A stretch of DNA of 11,550 bases from positions 1 to 11,550 of the forward strand of contig RHAY01000011.1 in NCBI GenBank assembly GCA_010031285.1, written 5' to 3'. A program made the translations under genes and the position numbers. The stretch comes from Methylophilaceae bacterium. Lineage in GTDB: Bacteria > Pseudomonadota > Gammaproteobacteria > Burkholderiales > Methylophilaceae. The notes under the pieces are model-generated. The model had not been told where the DNA came from and did not search any database. It was given only the letters and a program-made list of their open reading frames with translations. Shown here piece after piece: positions 5,956 through 11,550 of this stretch. Each line of letters starts with the position of its first letter. The stretch's first letter is position 1.

Positions 5956-6897
5956 CTAGTGATGAAGATATTCTACTTTTTTAGATTCACGAATATTGTG
6001 AGAGACAGTTCGCACATCCCAAATAACGCCTATCAAAGCTAAAAATTTTAAAACATAATAAGTTAAATCAATTTCCCACCAATAAAAGCCTTGTCTAGCT
6101 GACCCAGGATAATGATGGTGGTTGTTATGCCAACCTTCTCCAAAGGTCAGAATCGCAATAATAAAATTATTTCGACTTGTATCTTTAGTTTCATAACGTT
6201 TTTTTCCCCATTGGTGTGCGACTGAATTGACTAAAAAGGTGGCGTGATAAAGCATGACCGTTGAAACCGAAAATCCCCATATTAATAACTGGAAGCCATT
6301 CGTATTGAGATGTGGCTCATATTGATTCAAATAGTAGCCCGCAAAAAATAAGCCTATCGATAGTGCTATTGGCATCAAAAGATCAAATCGATCTATGATC
6401 CGTAACTCAGGAAATCTGATTAATTCACGTATAAATTTTGTATTCGTTACGAAATTTGATTTAGTCAAAAACCACCCCATGTGGCTCCAAAAAAATCCAT
6501 GCTCTTGAGGTGAATGTTTATCTTCTGGAGTATCAGAATGGATATGATGACCTCGATGATGGGCTGCCCACCATAAAGGACCTCTTTGAACTGCGGTAGC
6601 CCCAATCATCGCAAATAAAAATTGTATGAATCTCGATGTTCTAAAAGTTTTATGAGAAAAATAACGATGATAAAAGCCTGTAATAGCAAACATGCGAATA
6701 GCAAAAAGAGTGATGCACACCGTAAAGGCTATCCAGCTAAATCCAACGAGAAAAATAAGAAAGCAAGACAAGTGGAGAAGTATGAAAGGAATCACTCTCA
6801 TCCAATCAATCTCCTTGCCAGAAGAAATGGAGGCATACTTTTCTTCTAAGAAGGAATTATCAAACCAAAAAAATAATTTTTTAAACAATTTACTCAT
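5956..6897 (-). CDS. Membrane fatty acid desaturase (delta-9 acyl-CoA/acyl-lipid desaturase type)
   Basis: Encodes 313 residues from the preferred start. All three histidine boxes that hold the di-iron centre are intact: HRYFSH (77-82), HRGHH (114-118) and HNNHHH (257-262); the extra AHQWG histidine (about 228) is also present. Hydrophobic pairs of helices lie at about 36-75 and 173-225, as usual for inner-membrane stearoyl-CoA-desaturase-like enzymes. It uses O2 and an electron donor to insert a cis double bond, which would supply the unsaturated substrate needed by the two methyltransferases of the operon. The chosen ATG at 6897 is two bases after the lipocalin stop. An earlier ATG at 6921 adds eight residues (MDRTLKLI) and would overlap the lipocalin gene by 22 bases; neither has a clear Shine-Dalgarno. 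Family assignment is firm, regiospecificity is not. Confidence 0.93.
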   Translation of the reverse strand: MSKLFKKLFFWFDNSFLEEKYASISSGKEIDWMRVIPFILLHLSCFLIFLVGFSWIAFTVCITLFAIRMFAITGFYHRYFSHKTFRTSRFIQFLFAMIGATAVQRGPLWWAAHHRGHHIHSDTPEDKHSPQEHGFFWSHMGWFLTKSNFVTNTKFIRELIRFPELRIIDRFDLLMPIALSIGLFFAGYYLNQYEPHLNTNGFQLLIWGFSVSTVMLYHATFLVNSVAHQWGKKRYETKDTSRNNFIIAILTFGEGWHNNHHHYPGSARQGFYWWEIDLTYYVLKFLALIGVIWDVRTVSHNIRESKKVEYLHH

Positions 6898-6899
6898 GA

Positions 6900-7421
6900 T
6901 TAATTTGAGTGTTCTATCCAACGTATTTTATTTACATCATAGCCATCTATTTTAATTTTCTCTACTAATTGCTCTAAAGTCTTTTGTTCTATCTTTTTTT
7001 CACGGGACATGATCCAGACATAATCTCGATCATCTCTTGCTATGATTGTATTTTGGTATGCATCATCTAAATATACAATTTTATATTGTGCTTTGATAGG
7101 CCATATAAATTGCATACCCCACTCTGCATTACCTGAATTTTTTATAACAAATCCTTTAGGTTTATATATTTTAGGTGTCCCATTAAGACTACCTTCATTG
7201 AAAGTAAAGGTGGTACTAATTGTCCCATCTTCATTTAACACATAAGACTCTATAGCATTAAATGCATTCTTTTCAATAAATGTTGGAATATGTCCGATGA
7301 CATACCATGGACCCATAAATTTTTGCAAATTAACTTCAGAGACAGTTTTAATAGGTGGTTGAGTCATACATCCATTCAATAATAAAAAAAATGCTGCAAG
7401 TAAGAAATATATAAATCGCAT
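6900..7421 (-). CDS. blc: Blc-type bacterial lipocalin, lipoprotein
   Basis: Encodes 173 residues. A lipoprotein signal ends in the lipobox LNGC (Cys18); the residue after Cys is Met, not Asp, so sorting to the outer membrane is expected. The lipocalin signature GPWYVIGHIP (37-46) holds the G-x-W motif of strand A. YVWIMSRE (about 134-141) is the conserved late strand, followed by the C-terminal helix. Length fits E. coli Blc, which binds fatty acids and lysophospholipids at the outer membrane. Embedded in the acyl-modification operon, three bases after DUF1295 and two bases before the desaturase, it may carry or shield the modified lipids or their breakdown products; that link is inference from context. 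Confidence 0.93.
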   Translation of the reverse strand: MRFIYFLLAAFFLLLNGCMTQPPIKTVSEVNLQKFMGPWYVIGHIPTFIEKNAFNAIESYVLNEDGTISTTFTFNEGSLNGTPKIYKPKGFVIKNSGNAEWGMQFIWPIKAQYKIVYLDDAYQNTIIARDDRDYVWIMSREKKIEQKTLEQLVEKIKIDGYDVNKIRWIEHSN

Positions 7422-7424
7422 ATC

Positions 7425-8183
7425 TTAGATCTTCCAAAATCGAGGAATAATGGTATTTACTTTTTTCTGATAATTGTCATATTCATCAAATTTCGAAGTT
7501 AGATTAGCTTCAAGAAGCGTCACACCAGAAAATCGTAATATTAAAAAAGTCATAAGCAGAGGTGCAATCAAATTATAATGAAACCCCGTCGTGAGCGTCG
7601 TTATAAAAAAGCCCCACCATACTAGAATTTCCCCAAAATAATTAGGGTGCCGACTTAATTTCCACAGTCCTGATTGTAAAAGTTTTCCACGGTTTTTAAT
7701 ATCATTCTTGAATTGCATTAATTGATAATCTGCAATTGATTCATAGGCTATGCCAAATAGTATCACTATAAAACCTAAGTTATCTAACCATGTAATTGGA
7801 TGATTATTTTCTATGGCGATAAAAAGAATTGAGCCTACGATCCATGCAAGAATCGCTTGAAAGCCAAAAATAATATAGGCACTTTTGTATCTAAAGTGAG
7901 GTTCATTATTCTGTCTAATTTTTAAATAACGTGTATCTTCGGGTTTACCCCAATTTCTATAGGTCAAATAAATCGCAAGACGAACACCCCAAAACAAAAC
8001 CAATAAAATGATTAGGCTAGATCTCAATGAGGCAGGAAATACACTATAAAAATAAAGCGCATTAAGCACGAAAAATAAACTCCACATCGTATCAACATGT
8101 GTGACATTATTTTTTTTTAAGCTTAAAAGCCAACCAAAATAAGCAAATAATAGATTAATGAATAATGCATTTAAAAATATCAT
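7425..8183 (-). CDS. DUF1295 family membrane protein (steroid 5-alpha-reductase-like)
   Basis: Encodes 252 residues from the preferred start, with six or more hydrophobic segments. The diagnostic motif SRHPNYFGEILVWWGFF (about 177-193) is present, as is the late YQKKVNTIIPRFW at the C-terminus. RHPNYFGE is shared by DUF1295 and the steroid 5-alpha-reductase/isoprenylcysteine methyltransferase superfamily, where it helps to bind the cofactor (NADPH or SAM). VDTMW (about 30-34) near the N-terminus is another DUF1295 hallmark. A role in reducing a double bond of a lipid chain is a reasonable guess but unproven. The ATG at 8183 overlaps the DUF2878 stop as ATGA; an alternative ATG at 8201 (MEWISR added) overlaps by 22 bases. 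It lies three bases before the lipocalin. Confidence 0.88.
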   Translation of the reverse strand: MIFLNALFINLLFAYFGWLLSLKKNNVTHVDTMWSLFFVLNALYFYSVFPASLRSSLIILLVLFWGVRLAIYLTYRNWGKPEDTRYLKIRQNNEPHFRYKSAYIIFGFQAILAWIVGSILFIAIENNHPITWLDNLGFIVILFGIAYESIADYQLMQFKNDIKNRGKLLQSGLWKLSRHPNYFGEILVWWGFFITTLTTGFHYNLIAPLLMTFLILRFSGVTLLEANLTSKFDEYDNYQKKVNTIIPRFWKI

Positions 8184-8686
8184 GCGCGAAATCCATTCCA
8201 TCTTTCAGCAATCAAAAGAAATAAAGGTGTTAATAATGCCCAACCTAATGATAATGCGAGAAGTGCATATGGATTCAACAATTGAATCGCATTCAATTTT
8301 TCTGCTGCAAGATAGGCCAGAGGCCCGCCGATAAGACCAAATAAAATTGCAAGCAACTTATAATCTTTTAACCATCCTAAAGATAAATTTAAGGTAGTTG
8401 CAAATAATCCCCATAAAGCCACTATCCAAATAGGCACAATATATTCTGAATACTGGCTCTTGTATTCAATTAATCCAAAAGACAATAAGCATTGATCAAA
8501 TATGGGACCTAATAACATGATACATAGAAGTAAGATCCATGCCTCTTTTTTATAACTTGCCTGAATAATATAAATTATTAATATCAATGCAACAGCTATC
8601 ATTGATGGAAGTAAATTTTGATGAGCTGCTCCCCATATCGCAATGAACCAGCCTAGTTGAAAAAGAGCGAAATTAAGTAGCTTCAT
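8180..8686 (-). CDS. DUF2878 family small integral membrane protein
   Basis: Encodes 168 residues from the chosen start, nearly all hydrophobic: about five membrane segments (residues about 4-30, 35-56, 72-98, 105-122 and 130-155). FALFQLGWFIAIWGA near the N-terminus and the pattern of short loops fit DUF2878, a family of unknown function that recurs beside CFA-type methyltransferases and DUF1295 proteins. The ATG at 8686 overlaps the upstream CFA-type stop as ATGA. An open frame extends 14 codons further upstream to 8728, but that would run inside the methyltransferase gene and places a charged, non-membrane leader before the first helix, so I reject it. No catalytic motif is visible. It could be an inner-membrane partner of the acyl-modifying enzymes; function unknown. 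Confidence 0.85.
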   Translation of the reverse strand: MKLLNFALFQLGWFIAIWGAAHQNLLPSMIAVALILIIYIIQASYKKEAWILLLCIMLLGPIFDQCLLSFGLIEYKSQYSEYIVPIWIVALWGLFATTLNLSLGWLKDYKLLAILFGLIGGPLAYLAAEKLNAIQLLNPYALLALSLGWALLTPLFLLIAERWNGFRA

Positions 8687-9741
8687 TTGTTTTTTGGTTT
8701 CTCGAATTGATAATGTGTCACCCACCATTCTTGACCATTTCTAAAGCCAAATAATTCAGCACAAGCCATATAAAAAATTCGCCAACGATTAAACCATTGC
8801 GTTGCATTTTTATTTCCATAGGTTTTTTGAAGAATAGGATAAATATCAATTTTTGCTTGATCCAAATTTTTAAGCCATGCATTAGCTGTTTTTTCATAAT
8901 GCCTTCCATCCCAACACCACTTCTGTTTTAACTTGAGGTGTTCTTGAAAGTGAAGTGGCAAATCGTCGCTTGGCATCATGCCTCCTGAAAAGAAAAACCT
9001 ACTCATCCAATCATCTTGATCTTTAACTTCAAATGCATAGGGTGTATGTTGATGCACAAAAATATGCATAAAGAATTTTCCGCTAGGCTTTAACCATTCA
9101 TAAAGCATGCGATAAAGCTTTCGATGATTGCGCATATGTTCAAACATCTCAATTGAAACTATTCGATCAAAGCTTTTAGGGATTTTAAAATTTTTAGGTT
9201 GAAACTGATTCATATCACACGTGATTACATGAATATTTTTGAGTTTTCTTTTTTTCGCTTCACTTTCAATAAAAACTCTTTGCGAATTTGAATTGGATAC
9301 CGCAAAGATTTGACTCTTCGGATAGACTTTCGCCATAAAAAGGGTAAACGAACCCCAACCACATCCTAGTTCAAGGATCGTCTGACCATTTTTTAAATCT
9401 GCGTGTGTTGCACTTATCTTGAGTGCATGCAATTCTGCATCATCTAGATTTTTTGTATCTAGATCCCAATAACAGCTGCTATATTTTTTATGTTTACCTA
9501 AACAAAAATCAAAAAAAGAAGAAGGCACTTCATAGTGTTGTTTATTCGCAAGATGCGGGACTAATGCAATAGGTGAATGATCCATACTCTCTATAAATGA
9601 GTTTTTTAGCGCTTGCGATTTTTCTGCATTCTGATTATTAATTTCTTCAAGACGTTTTTTTAAAAGCTGTCTAATTCCAAAACGAATAAGCGCGTCTGGA
9701 AGGTAGCCTTTTTCTGCAAGTGACAAAGCTTGTTTTAACAT
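8683..9741 (-). CDS. CFA-family SAM-dependent methyltransferase 2 (short form, intact bicarbonate-site residues)
   Basis: Encodes 352 residues, shorter than Cfa; the N-terminal domain is replaced by a basic helical segment (about 1-55). HYEVPSSFFDF (69-79), KYSSCYW (86-92), SAM-binding ELGCGWGS (124-131), SIEMFEHM (196-203) and FFMHIFVH (223-230) give a complete class-I methyltransferase of the CFA/coclaurine N-methyltransferase-like branch. Unlike the first CFA gene of the operon, it keeps a Cys (Cys90) and a His (His226) at positions equal to the E. coli bicarbonate ligands. It probably methylates an acyl chain or a lipid-linked group; a second methylation after the other enzyme is possible, as is a separate substrate. 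The gene starts 30 bases after the protease gene and is coupled by ATGA to DUF2878. No Shine-Dalgarno is obvious before its ATG. Fold assignment is firm, substrate is not. Confidence 0.9.
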   Translation of the reverse strand: MLKQALSLAEKGYLPDALIRFGIRQLLKKRLEEINNQNAEKSQALKNSFIESMDHSPIALVPHLANKQHYEVPSSFFDFCLGKHKKYSSCYWDLDTKNLDDAELHALKISATHADLKNGQTILELGCGWGSFTLFMAKVYPKSQIFAVSNSNSQRVFIESEAKKRKLKNIHVITCDMNQFQPKNFKIPKSFDRIVSIEMFEHMRNHRKLYRMLYEWLKPSGKFFMHIFVHQHTPYAFEVKDQDDWMSRFFFSGGMMPSDDLPLHFQEHLKLKQKWCWDGRHYEKTANAWLKNLDQAKIDIYPILQKTYGNKNATQWFNRWRIFYMACAELFGFRNGQEWWVTHYQFEKPKNK

Positions 9742-9771
9742 ATTGAAATTTTATTATTGAAAAATTAAATC

Positions 9772-10776
9772 TTACTTTAACTTATCTAGTTTATTCGAAA
9801 TAACTTCTGCGAGACTTGTATTTAAGGGGTTAACCTTTTTTTGAATATTTTGTAGGGCTGTGACATCTTTTTCAAATTCAGCTATTTCTGCTAAGCCCAT
9901 CATAGCATCAACATGTCTAGGATTAATTTTCTCAGCTTTAGAAAATGCCTCTTTTGCAGCTTTAAGATCTTTTTTCCCCTGGTCAGCTAAGCCTAAAAAA
10001 TACCAGGCGTCAGATGAATTGGGTTCTTCTTTAATCCATAAATCCGAAATGGATTTAAGCCTATCCCACTCTTTATTTTGATAAGGAATAACCACCTTCA
10101 TAAAATTAGGTTTTTGTTCAAATGGCAAAGCCCAAAATGGGATATCCAAAGTTTTAAGCGATTTAGCGTCGGGCTCATTCATAAGCTTTTTAATCCACTC
10201 TACTGGTAAGCTATAAAAAAATCCTTGAGGTCCAGGACTCTTAAATGTCGTAATTCCAATTAAGTTATATTTCTCATCAAATAATCCACCTCCACTCGAG
10301 CCTAGAGAAAAGGCCGCGTCTGATCGAATAATGACACTACTATCAAGATTGTGAAGAGCTTTAACTGAACCATAAGATGGCTGAGGGACATTACTGCCAT
10401 TCGGATAGCTAATACTAAATACATCTTCTTCATATTGAAGCGTTTTACTGTCTCGAATAGGTAAAGGTTTAAAAGGTAACCCTTCAAACTTTAATAAACA
10501 TAAATCATGTTTCCAATCCGCCTTAAATGCGATGGGTTTGAATGTATCATCAAATTTGGAGATATTGGCCCCTAGTGTATTGGCTATTACATGACAATCG
10601 GTCGCCACATATTCTTTACTGACAACAACACCTGATCCAGTTCCAGAGGAGCCATCGGGTAAATCCACATTTACTACTACGATTGAATTATTAAGCTCTA
10701 ATAATTTTTCAAAAGAAGGAATTGCTAGGGCTTGGAAAGTAATGAGCAATAAAAATAAACTTAAAGTCTTTTTCAT
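9772..10776 (-). CDS. Exported trypsin-like serine protease with C-terminal TPR-like domain
   Basis: Encodes 334 residues. Residues 1-18 form a signal peptide (cleavage after ALA). The chymotrypsin/DegP-fold domain carries the whole triad: His62 in TDCHVI, Asp91 in WKHDLCLL and Ser161 in GSSGG (159-163). There is no PDZ domain; instead residues about 240-330 are helical with TPR-like repeats (SSDAWYFLGLADQGKKDLKAAKEAFSKAEKINP), which could bind partner peptides. It probably acts in the periplasm in protein quality control or processing. The frame remains open 54 codons further upstream, but that leader runs antisense through the DUF2237 gene and the signal peptide begins at the ATG at 10776, so this start is chosen. 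Only 30 bases separate it from the lipid operon, with no terminator, so read-through into the lipid genes is likely. Confidence 0.9.
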   Translation of the reverse strand: MKKTLSLFLLLITFQALAIPSFEKLLELNNSIVVVNVDLPDGSSGTGSGVVVSKEYVATDCHVIANTLGANISKFDDTFKPIAFKADWKHDLCLLKFEGLPFKPLPIRDSKTLQYEEDVFSISYPNGSNVPQPSYGSVKALHNLDSSVIIRSDAAFSLGSSGGGLFDEKYNLIGITTFKSPGPQGFFYSLPVEWIKKLMNEPDAKSLKTLDIPFWALPFEQKPNFMKVVIPYQNKEWDRLKSISDLWIKEEPNSSDAWYFLGLADQGKKDLKAAKEAFSKAEKINPRHVDAMMGLAEIAEFEKDVTALQNIQKKVNPLNTSLAEVISNKLDKLK

Positions 10777-10825
10777 AGTCAATCTGACTCTCAGATGCAA
10801 ATATCGTTCATATCGATGACTTAAA

Positions 10826-11185
10826 ATGATGAAAAATGTCCTTGGAGCTAAATTAGAAATATGTAATCTCAAGCCTATCACAGGATTCACCAGAAATGGA
10901 TGCTGTGAAACGGGCCCAGAAGATATTGGCCAACACACAGTGTGTGCTGAAGTTACTGAAGAGTTTCTTCACTTCTCAAAATTACAAGGTAATGACTTAA
11001 TGACACCTCGACCTGAATTTCAATTTAATGGATTAAAGGCTGGTGATCGATGGTGCTTATGCGCCAATCGTTGGCTTGAGGCCCTAGAAGAAGGCATCGC
11101 TCCTCCTGTAGTTTTGGAAGCTACACATGAAAAAGCTTTAGAAATAATCGATCTTGCAGAACTTAAATATCACGAACTAAGGTAA
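10826..11185 (+). CDS. DUF2237 family cysteine-rich cytoplasmic protein
   Basis: Encodes 119 residues, the full length of DUF2237 (COG3651). The conserved core is unmistakable: NGCCETGPEDIGQHTVCAEVT (24-44), FSKLQGNDLMTPRP (50-63), GDRWCLCANRW (73-83) and APPVVLEATHEKAL (92-105). The invariant Cys26, Cys27, Cys40, Cys77, Cys79 and His37/His101 could form a metal or disulfide site; no biochemical function is established. A second in-frame ATG follows directly at 10829, and no Shine-Dalgarno is visible before either. It is divergent from the protease (49 bases apart) and six bases upstream of the pterin dehydratase gene, so these two probably form an operon. Confidence 0.92.
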   Translation: MMKNVLGAKLEICNLKPITGFTRNGCCETGPEDIGQHTVCAEVTEEFLHFSKLQGNDLMTPRPEFQFNGLKAGDRWCLCANRWLEALEEGIAPPVVLEATHEKALEIIDLAELKYHELR

Positions 11186-11191
11186 TCCGCC

Positions 11192-11476
11192 ATGGCTTAT
11201 AACACAAATGAAATAGAAGAAAAATTAAAGATAAGATGTCCGAGTTGGTCTTACGTCTTTCCTTCTATTGAAAAAAAAATTTCGACTTCTAATTTTGATG
11301 CATCAATCAAAATTGCCAATGAAATTGCAAAAATTGCTAATCAATTAAATCATCATCCGGAAGTTACATTTAGTTTTAATGCGCTTACTATTAAAACACA
11401 TACGCATGACGCATCAGGAATTACCGATAAAGACTTTGAGTTGGCTGAAAAAATTGATGAAGCGCTATCAGCGTAA
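11192..11476 (+). CDS. phhB: Pterin-4-alpha-carbinolamine dehydratase (PCD/DCoH family)
   Basis: Encodes 94 residues, the usual length. The active-site residues of the family are present: the HHPE pair (His54, His55), the third histidine in THTHD (His72) and the following GITDKDFELA (76-85). The enzyme dehydrates 4a-hydroxytetrahydropterin to regenerate the cofactor of aromatic amino acid hydroxylases; in many bacteria lacking such a hydroxylase it has another pterin-related or moonlighting role. The N-terminal half is diverged from the textbook pattern but keeps Trp19. The ATG lies six bases after the DUF2237 stop. No hydroxylase gene is in the window. The gene ends two bases before the stop of a convergent gene. 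Confidence 0.9.
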   Translation: MAYNTNEIEEKLKIRCPSWSYVFPSIEKKISTSNFDASIKIANEIAKIANQLNHHPEVTFSFNALTIKTHTHDASGITDKDFELAEKIDEALSA

Positions 11477-11478
11477 AT

Positions 11479-11550
11479 CTATTCTTTAAATTTCTTTAAA
11501 TCTTCAATAATTTCTTGGCTATGTTTTGAAGTGTCGACACTGAGATAGAT
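11479..11550 (-). CDS. C-terminal end of an unidentified minus-strand gene (runs off the right edge)
   Basis: A minus-strand frame is open from the right edge and ends at TAG (11481-11479). The last 23 residues are a short strand-like start (IYLSVDTS) and a charged amphipathic helix ending in DLKKFKE. The codon pattern and the tight convergent fit against the dehydratase gene (two bases between stops) make it a likely real gene. The tail would suit a thioredoxin-fold or other alpha/beta protein, but it is too short to name a family. Confidence 0.5.
   Translation of the reverse strand: MYLSVDTSKHSQEIIEDLKKFKE

Noticed and set aside
6622..6955. Two plus-strand open frames opposite the desaturase and lipocalin junction
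   Set aside because: They run antisense to well-supported genes, have low-complexity basic composition and no recognisable motif or ribosome site.
7042..7245. Plus-strand open frame inside the lipocalin gene
   Set aside because: Antisense shadow of a conserved gene; no signal or domain visible.
8718..8909. Minus-strand frame inside the second CFA-type gene
   Set aside because: It is a shifted frame of the methyltransferase C-terminus, which itself is intact, so it is neither a gene nor a frameshift remnant.
9435..9465. Short direct repeat TATCTAGAT / CATCTAGAT
   Set aside because: Lies within a conserved coding sequence and is explained by repeated Asp-Leu-Asp codons.
9742..9800. RpoE/ChrR-type promoter (TGATC...TAAGA) before the lipid operon
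   Set aside because: A TAAGA is present in the minus strand, but no matching TGATC element lies 17-18 bases upstream, so the match is only half a site in AT-rich sequence.
9860..10081. Plus-strand open frame opposite the protease TPR region
   Set aside because: Antisense shadow without supporting features.
10777..10938. Long N-terminal extension of the protease
   Set aside because: It overlaps the divergent DUF2237 gene in antisense and a proper signal peptide starts at 10776.

Overview
The window reads as a chromosomal segment of a low-GC (roughly one third G+C by eye) Gram-negative bacterium. Lipoprotein and outer-membrane signals, a cupredoxin behind a near-perfect Fur box, and a fused SoxYZ-like carrier of the type linked to quinoprotein dehydrogenases all point to a betaproteobacterial methylotroph, most plausibly a small-genome Methylophilaceae/OM43-type organism. 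That placement is inference: no rRNA or marker gene is present. Coding density is very high and no gene-free stretch exceeds about 130 bases.

Left part (1-1536, minus strand): a putative iron-regulated unit. A strong sigma-70-type promoter (TTGACA, 18 bases, TATAAT) has a 17/19 Fur box over its -10. It drives a periplasmic FTR1-associated-type cupredoxin and an overlapping gene for an unrecognised exported, probably outer-membrane beta-barrel protein. The 5' end of an ArnT/PMT-like membrane glycosyltransferase follows and runs off the left edge. A long imperfect hairpin lies across that gene's start. A perfect terminator at 1491-1520 closes the unit upstream.

Middle-left (1537-2684, minus): a one-domain PepSY protein read from TTG with a strong Shine-Dalgarno, and an exported SoxYZ-like fusion carrier.

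Core (2766-10776, minus): nine same-strand genes with junctions of a few bases or overlaps. The order of transcription is: trypsin-like protease with TPR-like tail, CFA-family methyltransferase 2, DUF2878 membrane protein, DUF1295 membrane reductase-like protein, lipocalin lipoprotein, fatty acid desaturase, FAD-dependent amine-oxidase-like protein, DUF1365 protein, CFA-family methyltransferase 1. Apart from the protease (30 bases away and perhaps separate), this looks like a complete acyl-chain modification system: desaturate, methylate, oxidise or reduce the chain, and perhaps carry or repair the lipid through a lipocalin. Methyltransferase 1 has lost two residues that bind bicarbonate in the E. 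coli cyclopropane synthase, while methyltransferase 2 keeps both. The likely product is therefore a methylated or further oxidised chain (for instance a furan fatty acid type) rather than a plain cyclopropane. The exact product is not provable from sequence.

Right part (10826-11550): a divergent pair, a DUF2237 protein and a pterin-4-alpha-carbinolamine dehydratase, then the C-terminal end of a convergent minus-strand gene two bases away.

No tRNA, rRNA, CRISPR array, insertion sequence or phage gene was seen.
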